From Pseudomonas hefeiensis (GTDB lineage: Bacteria > Pseudomonadota > Gammaproteobacteria > Pseudomonadales > Pseudomonadaceae), in the NCBI RefSeq assembly GCF_030687835.1, contig NZ_CP117449.1, positions 3,534,001-3,598,000 of the forward strand: DNA of 64,000 nucleotides. Direction: 5' to 3'. The number at the start of each line of letters is the position of its first letter. Within the stretch, counting starts at the first letter, position 1. Below, piece after piece: positions 47,544-57,002 of the stretch. Position numbers and translations under genes: made by a program. The notes below the pieces were generated by a model, which was not told where the DNA came from, ran no database searches, and was given only the letters and a program-made list of their open reading frames with translations.

Positions 47544-48439
47544 CTTGAAGACCTCCCGGACTTGTCGAGCGCCGGCATCCAGCAACCGGCGCGATAGGAC
47601 CGCAACGATGGGCGGTGGCTATCGGGTCAGGATAGAAGCGCTGAAGGTTGTTCCGGGACTGGAGCAACGGATGGAGGGATAGATATTGATGCTTGCAGAC
47701 GGGTACGCATGGGGGTTCCTCAATTTTTTATTATGGTCTTGGTCAAGCTGAGCAAGAGGTGCTGCGCCTAAAATGTACCAACCGGTTAGTTCGGTCAATC
47801 ACCTTGGCAGAAGGCACACACAAAGCGTGCGATTATCGGATAAGCGTCTGGGCCGGCTTGTCCGGTATTTTTCGTGTTTGACACCGTGCCCGAGTGCGTT
47901 TTCTTATTTATCAACCGACAACTTTATTTATGAACTAGCGCTACACAAAACTGTTCAACTCCACTGATCTGAAAATCCAATAATAAAATTGAACCTTATT
48001 TAACTTCCGCACTTCAGTGACAACCATCCAGCCCGACAATACTTCCAGTCTCGACAACAAACAGGCGTCATTTCAATGACAAATATATAAGCACCTTTAT
48101 ATAAAGCGGCGCCAAAAATAAGACCTCGCTGGACTTTGCGTGATCAAGCCGCCCTTACCAGGGCGCAAAAAACCAACAAAAATCCTTAATATTCAGAATC
48201 TTATGTGATATTCCCTCCAGAACAAGAGCGCAACTTTTCAATCCCCTTTCAACCCTTATTAGTCAAAACAACAAAACACCTTTCAAATAAAACTTTGCGC
48301 CCGCGCCCTTCGGTGTTATTACTTCGCCGCTCCAAACTGCAATAGGCCATTACGCAACTTTCCGCGTGCGTAACGCGCCTGCCTGATATTGGATCCCACT
48401 TAATTCAACTCGCTTGTTTACTCAAACGCATGATCGCGT
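47544..48439. other. AT-rich gene-free interval before the exopolysaccharide locus
   Basis: About 900 bp without a convincing gene, clearly richer in A and T than its surroundings from about 47880 on (runs such as AAATATATAAGCACC). It must hold the divergent promoters for the TRAP operon and the wecB-nfr locus. Low GC in such a leader is often seen where H-NS-like MvaT/MvaU proteins silence a horizontally acquired or surface-polysaccharide operon; this is inferred. Apart from the palindrome at 47777 I see no terminator or RNA gene. Confidence 0.55.
47777..47790. promoter_or_regulatory. Inverted repeat ACCAACCGGTTAGT, candidate operator
   Basis: A 14-bp imperfect palindrome with core AACCGGTT, 234 bp upstream of the dctQ start. 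TRAP operons are often controlled by GntR- or IclR-type repressors that bind such sites. No regulator gene is adjacent, so the role is speculative. Confidence 0.35.
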
Positions 48440-49711
48440 TTGGGCGAACAGTTGTGCGGCGCAGCAAACTGCGCGAGGAAGGGCGTCATCGCTACTCATC
48501 AGTCACGGATCAGGATTCTTTCGATCTTCGGTACCCGTCCGGAAGCTATCAAGATGGCACCTTTGGTCAAGGCCCTCGCCGCCGAACCGGGCATTGAGTC
48601 GCTGATCTGTGTCACCGGCCAGCATCAAAGCATGCTTGAGCAGGTGTTGGATCTGTTCGACCTCAAGGCCCATTTCACCCTCAACGTGATGACGCCGCAC
48701 CAGACGCTCAACTCGCTGACGGCTGCGTTGTACGGCGCGATCGACCCGGTACTGGAACAGACCCGGCCGGATCGGGTGCTGGTCCATGGCGACACCACCT
48801 CGGCCATGGTGGCTTCGATGGCGTCCTTTCATCGACGCATTCCCGTGGGCCATGTGGAAGCCGGACTACGCACTGGCGACATCTACAGCCCATGGCCGGA
48901 AGAAATGAACCGTCGTTGCATCGATCTCAGCGCTGACCTGTTGTTTGCCCCCACCGCACAATCTCGCGCTAACCTGCTGGACGAACGTCTGCAGGGCCGC
49001 TGCCTGGTGACAGGCAATACCGTCATCGATGCGTTGCAGATGACCGCCCGGCGCATCGAGCAGGATGCACAACTGCGACAAACACTGGACCAACAGTTCC
49101 CGTTCCTGCAAACCGGACGCAAGCTGTTGCTGGTCACCGGCCACCGCCGGGAGAACTTTGGCGAAGGCTTCCTGAACATCTGCAAGGCCTTGCGCCACCT
49201 GGCACAGCGTCCCGACATCCAGATCGTCTACCCGGTGCACCTCAATCCCAGTGTATTGGGCCCGGTGACTGAACAACTGGGTGACCTGCTCAACGTCCAC
49301 CTGATCAAGCCCCTGGATTACCTGGCGTTCGTGCGCCTGATGCAACACGCCCACGTCATCCTCACTGACTCCGGTGGTGTACAGGAAGAAGCGCCGTCCC
49401 TGGGCAAACCGGTGCTGGTGATGCGCAACGTCACCGAACGCCCCGAAGCCGTAGCTGCAGGCACGGTGCGGCTGGTCGGCACCACCCCGGCCTCGATCAT
49501 TGCCGGCGTCGACGCACTGTTCGACGACAAGGCCCTGTGGCGCCGCGCGTCACAGGCGGCCAACCCCTATGGAGATGGCAAGGCCAGCCAGCGCATCGTC
49601 GAAACCCTGATGGGGCGCCCGGTGGACGAATTTTTTGTGGGCCAGTCGCAATTGCCTCAAGGCTGGGCTCCCGCACCGATGTACGCGCCTCGGCAGTTGC
49701 TCGCCTCCTAA
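48440..49711 (+). CDS. wecB: UDP-N-acetylglucosamine 2-epimerase (WecB)
   Basis: Non-hydrolysing epimerase that converts UDP-GlcNAc to UDP-ManNAc, about 405-423 aa. Motifs: ILSIFGTRPEAIKMAPLVKA, the HGDT loop VLVHGDTTSAMVASMA, GHVEAGLRTGDIYSPWPEE, TGHRRENFGEG, and the UDP-binding LTDSGGVQEEAPSLGKP with RNVTERPEA. The start is uncertain: no ATG opens this frame near the domain, and only TTG codons at 48440 and 48452 are available, although GAGGAAGGG lies at 48474. First gene of the exopolysaccharide locus. In E. coli wecB (nfrC) is needed for phage N4 adsorption because the N4 glycan receptor needs ManNAc, and its presence here beside nfrA/nfrB genes supports the same use. Confidence 0.92.
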   Translation: MGEQLCGAANCARKGVIATHQSRIRILSIFGTRPEAIKMAPLVKALAAEPGIESLICVTGQHQSMLEQVLDLFDLKAHFTLNVMTPHQTLNSLTAALYGAIDPVLEQTRPDRVLVHGDTTSAMVASMASFHRRIPVGHVEAGLRTGDIYSPWPEEMNRRCIDLSADLLFAPTAQSRANLLDERLQGRCLVTGNTVIDALQMTARRIEQDAQLRQTLDQQFPFLQTGRKLLLVTGHRRENFGEGFLNICKALRHLAQRPDIQIVYPVHLNPSVLGPVTEQLGDLLNVHLIKPLDYLAFVRLMQHAHVILTDSGGVQEEAPSLGKPVLVMRNVTERPEAVAAGTVRLVGTTPASIIAGVDALFDDKALWRRASQAANPYGDGKASQRIVETLMGRPVDEFFVGQSQLPQGWAPAPMYAPRQLLAS

Positions 49712-49748
49712 TCGCTGCTCCCCCTTATCAGACTCGAGATTTACCTGA

Positions 49749-51962
49749 ATGAAGCCTTCCGTTGCTATCTCTACGGGTGCGCTCAGCGCCCTTGCCTGTG
49801 GCCTGAGCCTGCTTGCGCTCATGCCAACCTTTGCCTTGGCTGCCGATAGCCCGCTCACCCAGGCTATCCATCGGCTCAACGCCGATACCCGTCAGGAGCG
49901 CGAAGTCCGCTTGAGCGACCTGGGCATCAGTGCGCCGATCCTGCTGGGCGCCAGCGATTCCCGACGGGAACTGTATTTGCCGGTGCCGGCCGGGGTTGCC
50001 CTCAATGAAGCGACGCTGCAACTGGACGCCAGCTATCTCAATGGCGAAGGGGGCCGCAATACCCTGCTGCTGTCGCTCGATGGTTATCCGGTGCGCGCCG
50101 AAGGACTCAGCGAGCCTCAGGGCAGTGCCAGCGCCACACTGGGCGTCGACAAGGCCCCGCGCGACAACGGTCTGGTGCGGCTGGGCATTGCCTGGTCTTC
50201 GGTGGTCTCCCGGCCGTTGTGCGAAGACGACCGGGTCATCGGCAACGTGCTGCGCATCCAGCCCGACACGCGCCTGAACTACAGCTACGACGCCCGCCAA
50301 CTGCAGGATGTCGGCGTCGCCTGGACGGCATTACCTGCCGAACCCGGGATCCTGGTCGCACCCGGTTCGTTGTCCGCCGACAGCTACGACGCGGCCTGGC
50401 GATTGGGTGTGGCCCTGGAGCGAATGGGCAAGCACAGCCGCATCTTGCCGTTCCCTGCCGTACAAGACCGTGTGGACTTGAGCGCCCTGCGCATCCCGGC
50501 CGAACTGTTGAGCCTCCCCGCCTTCGCCAGCCTCAACGCGCAGGGCCAGCACCGCCTGGCCAACCCGGCTGAGATCGGCGCGTTGCTGATGCTGGGCCAA
50601 ACCCCGAACGTACAGGCCGACCTGGCCATCAACGACCCGCAATTGCTCCAGGCCATCAATCAGTCCCTGGATGCTTTGCAAAGTCAGGTCCAGAGCGTCG
50701 ACCCAACGGCGGCCAGTGCATTGACCCAATGGCGCGAACAACACATCAACGCAGCCACGGCAGGCACTGGTCCTGACGATGTGCGCCTGGCGCTGCTGGG
50801 CACTCGCCCGGTCCTGATGATCGCCCCGCCCGCCACTGGCAAAGCCCTGTCGTTGCTCGGTTCGGCCTGGAACAAATTGGCGCGCAGCCGTCAGTTGACC
50901 GTCAGCGAAGCGCAAACGCCTTTGAGCAACGATGGCCGCGTGGCCCTGTCGCGACTGGGCGGCGCACCCGGCACCTATGACGTGGCCTCCCGATTCGACT
51001 GGAGCACCTCGTTCCCCTTGGGCAGCGTGGCGTATGACGGTCGCTTGCCGGTGACAGCCGTGGTGGATCTATCCGCAGCACCGGGTGCTTCACACACCCC
51101 GCCCGTGGCCTCGCTGTTTTTCAACGATTTCCTGATCGGTGCCCAGCAGTTGACCACAGATGGTCAATCACAACGTATCCGGGCCCATATCCCCAGCTAT
51201 GCCCTGGGTTCAAAAAACGTATTGCGCGTCTCGTTCCAGCGCCAGCCTGTCAGCGATCGCTGCCTGGAAACTCCCCAGGCCTTCCCGGTAGCGGTGCTGC
51301 CGAGCAGCCATATCGTGCTGGAAAAAATCGCCCTGGACGACGGTTTCTCCGGCATGGCCGCGCGCTTCGCCGTTGACGCCCAGATCCTCGTTCCCCAGGC
51401 ATACCTCGACCAACCGGCCGCCAGTCTGCCCCGGGTGATCTCGGTGGCCGATGCCGCCGGTGTTTCACCGTCGCGCGCGCAATTGAACGTCAGCTCCGAT
51501 CCCAAAGCCGTGGTCAGCCCGGACAAAGCCTTCCTGGCGTTCGAACTGCCGCTTGAGGACAGCAAGGAATCGGTCCTGGTCGACGAACAGGGACGTCTGC
51601 GCATCAACCATAAAGATCACTTGCTGCTGGATGTGCAGCCCCTCAACCACCTGGCTTCGCTACAAGTGGTGCAAGCCTCGGAACAGCACGGCCTGGTGTA
51701 TCGGACCCTGGGCAGCCAAGCACCCGACTTCGCCCAGCCGATTGTACTGACCCGTGGCGATGTGGCGATTCTCGGCGACAGCGGTGCCGTGACGATCATC
51801 GACAGCAAGGACCCCAGCGGCAGTCGGTTGATCGGCCGTGAAGAACCCAAAGGGCTGGATGCCTGGCGTAAACCTTCGCTGCTCTGGCTGATCCCTGGGG
51901 CCATTGTGTTGTTCCTCCTCCTATTGCTGGCTGGCCGTAGCGCCCGTCGCAATCGCCAGTAA
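49749..51962 (+). CDS. BcsB-like periplasmic polysaccharide-synthase subunit
   Basis: A 737-aa exported protein: signal peptide to about residue 32 (MPTFALA-AD), a long periplasmic region and one C-terminal membrane helix (LLWLIPGAIVLFLLLLL) with a basic end. The domain pattern follows BcsB (cellulose synthase subunit B): jelly-roll carbohydrate-binding modules alternating with flavodoxin-like folds, for example RRELYLPVPAGVALNEATLQL and GYPVRAEGLSEPQGSASATL near the start and VLRVSFQRQPVSDRCLETPQAFPVAVLPSSHI later. BcsB guides the nascent glucan across the periplasm beside BcsA. Here no bcsA is present and the gene sits 12 bp before nfrB, so it probably pairs with NfrB. Confidence 0.82.
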   Translation: MKPSVAISTGALSALACGLSLLALMPTFALAADSPLTQAIHRLNADTRQEREVRLSDLGISAPILLGASDSRRELYLPVPAGVALNEATLQLDASYLNGEGGRNTLLLSLDGYPVRAEGLSEPQGSASATLGVDKAPRDNGLVRLGIAWSSVVSRPLCEDDRVIGNVLRIQPDTRLNYSYDARQLQDVGVAWTALPAEPGILVAPGSLSADSYDAAWRLGVALERMGKHSRILPFPAVQDRVDLSALRIPAELLSLPAFASLNAQGQHRLANPAEIGALLMLGQTPNVQADLAINDPQLLQAINQSLDALQSQVQSVDPTAASALTQWREQHINAATAGTGPDDVRLALLGTRPVLMIAPPATGKALSLLGSAWNKLARSRQLTVSEAQTPLSNDGRVALSRLGGAPGTYDVASRFDWSTSFPLGSVAYDGRLPVTAVVDLSAAPGASHTPPVASLFFNDFLIGAQQLTTDGQSQRIRAHIPSYALGSKNVLRVSFQRQPVSDRCLETPQAFPVAVLPSSHIVLEKIALDDGFSGMAARFAVDAQILVPQAYLDQPAASLPRVISVADAAGVSPSRAQLNVSSDPKAVVSPDKAFLAFELPLEDSKESVLVDEQGRLRINHKDHLLLDVQPLNHLASLQVVQASEQHGLVYRTLGSQAPDFAQPIVLTRGDVAILGDSGAVTIIDSKDPSGSRLIGREEPKGLDAWRKPSLLWLIPGAIVLFLLLLLAGRSARRNRQ

Positions 51963-51974
51963 CGGTAACCTTCG

Positions 51975-54089
51975 ATGACGTCGCTTTATTGGCCCTATTG
52001 GCTGGCCCACTACTACAACTACCTGGAAGCGGCGACCATCGTCGTCGCGGTGGTGATCCTGATCTCCAGCCTGGACGACCTGATCATTGACCTGTGGTAC
52101 TGGTCTCGCCGCCTGTACCGCAAGCTCACCGCGGACCGCAAATACCGCTCGCTGACCGTCGACCAACTGCTGGCCAGGGACGAACAACCCCTGGCGATCA
52201 TGGTGCCGGCCTGGCTGGAATATGACGTCATCGCACCGATGATCGAGAACATGGTCTCGACGCTCGATTACCAGAACTACGTGGTCTTCGTCGGCACCTA
52301 TGTCAACGACCAGCGCACCATCGACGAAGTCGAGCGGATGCGCCGGCGCTACAAGCAACTGCACCGCGTGGAAGTGCCCCATGCCGGACCGACCTGCAAG
52401 GCCGACTGCCTGAACTGGGTGATCCAGGCGATCTTCCTGCACGAGAAAACCCATGGCATGACCTTCGCCGGGGTGGTGTTGCACGACAGCGAAGACGTGC
52501 TGCATCCATTGGAATTGCGGCTGTTCAACTACCTGCTGCCGCGCAAGGACATGATCCAGTTGCCCGTGGTGTCGCTGGAGCGCAACTGGTACGAATGGGT
52601 GGCGGGCGTCTACATGGACGAGTTCGCCGAATGGCACGGCAAGGACCTGGTGGTGCGCGAAAGCATGACCGACACCGTGCCCTCGGCCGGCGTCGGCACC
52701 TGTTTCTCCCATCGCGCGTTGCGGGTACTGGCCGGCGAAACCGAAAACCAGCCGTTCAACACCGACAGCCTCACCGAGGACTACGACGTCGGCGCGCGGC
52801 TGGCCAAGGTCGGCATGAACGCCATCTTCGTGCGTTTCCCGGTGCAGTTTCGGGTGCTGCGAAAATCCTGGTTCCGCAAGCCCTACGAATCGACCCTGAC
52901 GATGCCACTGTGCGTGCGCGAGTTCTTCCCGGACACCTTCCGCACGGCGTTCCGACAAAAGGCTCGCTGGACTCTGGGCATCGGCCTGCAAGGCTGGGAA
53001 CAGATGGGCTGGAGCGGCTCGTTGGCCAACCGCTACCTGCTGTTTCGCGACCGCAAGGGCGTCGTGACGGCGTTCGTCAGCGTCATCGCCTACGTGATTC
53101 TGGTGCAGTTGCTGGGCTTGATCATTCTGCGCAACAGCGGCTGGTGGGACGTCACCTTCCCGACGCCCTTTGAAACCAACGACCTGATCAAATACCTGCT
53201 GGTGGCCAACGGCATTGCCCTGCTCTGGCGGATCCTGCACCGTTGTTATTTCACCACCGTGCTGTACGGCTGGCAGCATGGCTTGCTGTCGATCCCGCGC
53301 ATGCTGGTGGGCAACTTCGTCAACTTCATGGCCGCGTCCAGAGCCTGGCGGATGTTCCTGGTGGGCAAGGTGATGAATCGCAAACTGGTCTGGGACAAGA
53401 CCATGCACGACTTCCCTTCCACCGACCTGGTGGCCATCGCGCCGCGCCGCCTGGGCAGCGTGTTGCTGTCCTGGCAGGCTATTACCGACAGCCACCTGCA
53501 AAGCGCCCTGGACCAACAACAATCGCGCAACATGCCGCTGGGGCGCATTTTGCTCAATAACGGCTGGCTGGACGACGAGACCCTGGCCGAAGCCATCGCA
53601 TTCCAGAATGACCTGCCCCGGGTCTTCGACGTGGCGCAAAAAGCCGCCGCCTCAACCTCGTCATTGACCGGCGAGTTTGCTCTGCGCTGGCGGGTCATTC
53701 CCCTGGGCCGCAACGCTGACGGCTGCGAACAGATCGCTGTTGCCAACCCCCTGTCCGACGAAGGCCTGCAACAGATCGCCGCTGAACTGGGCAGCGAACC
53801 GGTGCAACTGATTGCCAGGGAAAGTGAGATTCTCGCGCTGTTGCGCCAATTGCCGGAACGCAACGGCCACGCCGTACCAAATGCCAGTGCACCGCTGCTG
53901 GGTGACTTGCTGATCGAAATGGGCCTGCTCGATCGCGATCAGTTCAGCCGCGCCATGTTGCAGTATCGACCGCAGCACCACGGTCGGATCGGCGATTACC
54001 TGGTCGACAGCGGCGTGCTGCCCCGGGCCACTATCGAACAGGTGGCGGCGCGTCAGCACAGCGTCTACCCCATGGAGCTTCCGGCATGA
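51975..54089 (+). CDS. nfrB: NfrB: membrane glycosyltransferase with duplicated c-di-GMP-binding MshEN domain
   Basis: A 704-aa membrane protein. An N-terminal helix (about 13-32) precedes a GT2-type domain with DSEDV (metal/nucleotide acid), TEDYDVGARL and QKARWTLG (the D,D,D,QxxRW set of processive synthases). Two or three helices follow (about 365-450). The C-terminus has MshEN-type 24-5-24-residue repeats: RLGSVLLSWQAITDSHLQSAL from R492 and PLGRILLNNGWLDDETLAEAI, then a second pair near 641-694. MshEN domains bind c-di-GMP in E. coli NfrB, which makes the N4 glycan receptor. Its stop overlaps the nfrA start (ATGA). Confidence 0.92.
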   Translation: MTSLYWPYWLAHYYNYLEAATIVVAVVILISSLDDLIIDLWYWSRRLYRKLTADRKYRSLTVDQLLARDEQPLAIMVPAWLEYDVIAPMIENMVSTLDYQNYVVFVGTYVNDQRTIDEVERMRRRYKQLHRVEVPHAGPTCKADCLNWVIQAIFLHEKTHGMTFAGVVLHDSEDVLHPLELRLFNYLLPRKDMIQLPVVSLERNWYEWVAGVYMDEFAEWHGKDLVVRESMTDTVPSAGVGTCFSHRALRVLAGETENQPFNTDSLTEDYDVGARLAKVGMNAIFVRFPVQFRVLRKSWFRKPYESTLTMPLCVREFFPDTFRTAFRQKARWTLGIGLQGWEQMGWSGSLANRYLLFRDRKGVVTAFVSVIAYVILVQLLGLIILRNSGWWDVTFPTPFETNDLIKYLLVANGIALLWRILHRCYFTTVLYGWQHGLLSIPRMLVGNFVNFMAASRAWRMFLVGKVMNRKLVWDKTMHDFPSTDLVAIAPRRLGSVLLSWQAITDSHLQSALDQQQSRNMPLGRILLNNGWLDDETLAEAIAFQNDLPRVFDVAQKAAASTSSLTGEFALRWRVIPLGRNADGCEQIAVANPLSDEGLQQIAAELGSEPVQLIARESEILALLRQLPERNGHAVPNASAPLLGDLLIEMGLLDRDQFSRAMLQYRPQHHGRIGDYLVDSGVLPRATIEQVAARQHSVYPMELPA

Positions 54090-55885
54090 ACCGCGCCCTT
54101 CTGACCCTCTTGGCCACGGGGCTGGGCCTGATACCTGCCCTGGTTGCTGCCGAAACCTTGCCGCTGCCGTTGTCCGGCCCGGCCTACACCGCCGCCAACC
54201 AAGCTTACAGCGCCTACGAGCGCAAGGACTACGACCTGGCCATCGCCAAGGCGCGCGAGGCCCTGCGCCTGCGCGCCGACGTGACGCGTCTGAACACCCT
54301 GATCGCCATGGCCGAACGTGACAAGGAACTGCGCGACCAGCCCCGGAGCGCCGCTTCCTCCGCCGTGGCCGCGGCCCCGGGTTTCATGGCCGCCACCCAA
54401 GGTTTCAGGGCCTATGATCGCGAACGGTTCGGTCTGGCTGCGCAATCGGCTCGCAAAGCGATTGCCCAGGCTCCCCGACGCCGGGAGTACCGGCTGTTGC
54501 TGATCGACGCCTTGCAGCGCCAGCATCTTCTGGTCGAAGCCGACCAGGCTGTCAGCGATGCGCTCGGGGTCTTTGCCAACGATGACGCGCTCCTGATGCG
54601 TCGCAAGGCGATTCGTCGCCAACTGGCGGCGCCGCTGGCGGTCCAGGGCTACCGTGCCTTGCAGCAGGGCGATGCGGTGCTGGCCGTGGACAAGGCTCGC
54701 CAAGCCGTGGCTTGGGCTCCGGAAATCGCCGCCAACCAGCAACTGCTCAACAGCGCGCTGCTGACGGCCGATGATCGCGACGCAGCGATTCTCGAGTGCC
54801 AGGAAAGTACCTTCGGCCTGACGTGCGCCACCAGGAACACCGAGGGACGGGCACCGGTCAGTGATTTGCAGTTGGCCTATGATTCAGTCCGGGCCGGTGA
54901 CGACGAGGCGGCCCATGCCGCGTTCCGCAGAGCCGATGCCAGCACCCGGCTCGCCCCGGCAGCGGCTCAGGATGCAGCCTACAACGCCATGCGCGTTCAT
55001 GAGGACGACGAAGCGGTGGCGTATTTCAAGCGCGTCATCGATGCCCAGGCAACCACTGAGTCGCCCATGTCTGCACAACAGCTGTTCGATACCCGTCGTG
55101 CCGTGGGCGACATTTCACGCACCCTGGGCCTGACCAGCACCACCAGCTATCGCGGCAACAGTTCCAGTGGCCTAAGCGCCGCCCCGGGCACCAGCAGCAG
55201 CGGCAGCCAAAGCAATGACCTGCTGCAGAACAGCACCGAGTTGTCCTGGCGCCCGCTGGGGTATCGCAATGCGCGTTTCGTCGAACTCTACGGGCGCGTC
55301 ACCGACACCCTGTGGAGCAAGAACAGCGACTCGGACACCGGCGCGGATGCCTTGCAAGGTGCGCTGGGGGTACGGATCAAACCGTTCAGCTCCATCAACA
55401 TCATGGCCGCCTTTGAACGCACCTTCCCCCTGGGCTCCTCGAACGTCGACGGCGACTGGCTGGCGCGCCTGGGCTACGGTTCGAGTATCGGCACCGACCT
55501 GCGGGTCGATGCGCCCAGTTGGTGGACCTCGCAGCTGTACGCCGAAGTTGGGCGATACATCAACGACTCACGCAATTATTTCAACAGCGAATGGCAAGTG
55601 GGACGCAGCTATGCCATCGGTGGTACCGGCTCGCGCTGGGTGACCTTCCCCCATGTCGTGGCGGCGCTCGACTACGATTCCAAGATGAAGAGCGGCGCCG
55701 ACGGAGACTTCTCGTCCGGCAACGCTGGCGGGATCGGGGTGGGCAACAACGTACGCTACTGGTTCCGGGAAGACGCTTACAACGCCCCGCGTTCCTATGT
55801 GGATTTCTCCCTGCAGTACAGGGCCAGGGTATTTGGCGAGGAACGAGCCAAAGGCGTGTTCGCTCGCTTGACCTACTCCTATTGA
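54086..55885 (+). CDS. NfrA-like outer-membrane glycan secretion protein
   Basis: A 599-aa protein. A signal peptide ends near residue 21 (LIPALVAAE), then TPR-like helical repeats (about 30-330: AYSAYERKDYDLAIAKAREALRLRAD is the first), a Ser/Gly-rich linker (about 355-380), and a C-terminal beta-barrel of the NfrA type ending with aromatic RLTYSY. E. coli NfrA is about 990 aa; this version has fewer TPRs. The arrangement resembles BcsC/PgaA-type export porins, with a periplasmic TPR scaffold feeding a barrel. The barrel would export the glycan made by NfrB and could also serve as a phage receptor. Starts 4 bp inside nfrB. Confidence 0.85.
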   Translation: MNRALLTLLATGLGLIPALVAAETLPLPLSGPAYTAANQAYSAYERKDYDLAIAKAREALRLRADVTRLNTLIAMAERDKELRDQPRSAASSAVAAAPGFMAATQGFRAYDRERFGLAAQSARKAIAQAPRRREYRLLLIDALQRQHLLVEADQAVSDALGVFANDDALLMRRKAIRRQLAAPLAVQGYRALQQGDAVLAVDKARQAVAWAPEIAANQQLLNSALLTADDRDAAILECQESTFGLTCATRNTEGRAPVSDLQLAYDSVRAGDDEAAHAAFRRADASTRLAPAAAQDAAYNAMRVHEDDEAVAYFKRVIDAQATTESPMSAQQLFDTRRAVGDISRTLGLTSTTSYRGNSSSGLSAAPGTSSSGSQSNDLLQNSTELSWRPLGYRNARFVELYGRVTDTLWSKNSDSDTGADALQGALGVRIKPFSSINIMAAFERTFPLGSSNVDGDWLARLGYGSSIGTDLRVDAPSWWTSQLYAEVGRYINDSRNYFNSEWQVGRSYAIGGTGSRWVTFPHVVAALDYDSKMKSGADGDFSSGNAGGIGVGNNVRYWFREDAYNAPRSYVDFSLQYRARVFGEERAKGVFARLTYSY

Positions 55886-55924
55886 GGCCGTTGATGTGAT
55901 GTGCAATTGCAGGAAGCCGCTCGC

Positions 55925-56801
55925 TTGAAAATCTTCGGCCATATCATCCGTCGCACGGCCGTGGCGGCACTCTCGCTGGCAACGGCCCTCGGCGCAGGCA
56001 CAGGGACGTATTACATGCTGAACAAAGAGGTTGCACCGGACATTGTTGGCATCGTCTGGCAGCCAGACAACCAGACCGTGGGAATCAAAGGCAACTGGGA
56101 AAAGCTGGGGGTACGCGAGCTGCTGGTGCAATGGACAGTGGTGGATGACCAGGCCTTCGTACCCGGCGCCGGCCTGCCCAGCGTGCCGCTGCTGCCTGAC
56201 TGGGCGCGCATCGCCAAGGCGCCCTGGGCCCAGGATGTCATCCTCGGGCTAGCCGGTCATTTCAGTGAAAACCGCTCCAGGGACAATATTGAGCAACTGG
56301 CCGCGGTGTCGGCGCGCATTGCCCGGTTGCCAACGCCGCTGCACGTGACCGGGTGGTATTTTCCGGCCGAGGTCGATCCCAGCTGGTCTCGCGCCAAGGA
56401 ACTGCCCGCCTTGCTGGCCAAGCTGCCGCGCCCGTTGTGGATCAGCGTTTACGACGGCGCCAATATTGGCCCCGCCGCCACTGCCGACTGGCTCAAGCAA
56501 TGGTTGCCGGACGACATTGGCGTGTTCTTCCAGGACGGCGTCGGCGTCTACGCCCCGCACCGCCCCGGTGGCCCGCGACTACGCCGACACTCTGCGTGAC
56601 CGGCTCGGAAAGGATCGCGTGCGGATCATCGTCGAAGCCTTTCGCCCCAAGTTCGGCGGTGGCTTCCGCTCGGCCACGGTAGCCGAACTCAAGCCGCAAC
56701 TGGACGCCTATGACGGCTATCCGCTGTACCTGTTCGACGGCCCACATTACGTGACGCCTGAGTTGGTGGAGCAATTGGAGCAATCCTTGGCCAAGCCATG
56801 A
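55925..56801 (+). pseudogene. Envelope protein in the ybcH position, frameshifted as given (DUF4434-like)
   Basis: As given the frame breaks near 56550: GCCCCGCACC has four C where three would keep the frame, giving ARTAPVARDYADTLRDRLG. Repaired, the protein is about 291 aa and ends SLAKP. The start is probably TTG at 55925 (AGGAAG is 8 bp upstream); a GTG at 55901 is possible. An N-terminal signal anchor (VAALSLATALGAGTGTYYML) precedes a TIM-barrel-like region with IVGIVWQPDNQ, HVTGWYFPAEVDPSW and PLWISVYDGANIGP, resembling DUF4434/glycosidase-like proteins. By order it corresponds to ybcH beside nfrAB of E. coli. Unresolved whether the shift is real. Confidence 0.7.
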
Positions 56802-57002
56802 TCATGGTTCGAGGCCTTCGCACCAGGCCTGGCCTCAGAGATTTGTATCACTGTGTATATGAACTGCGGATTGATACGAAACCGTTGACTTCGAGCCTTG
56901 CCGACACACAACGTCGATACACCTTCGCGTTTAACTGTGATCACCGGACAGCAGCACACCCGCTGCCACTGGCCCACTCAATCAAACGCAAGGAGAATCA
57001 TC

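Noticed and set aside
51921..53639. Long minus-strand open frame opposite nfrB
   Set aside because: Low-complexity His/Gln/Val composition typical of antisense frames; nfrB on the other strand has full motifs.
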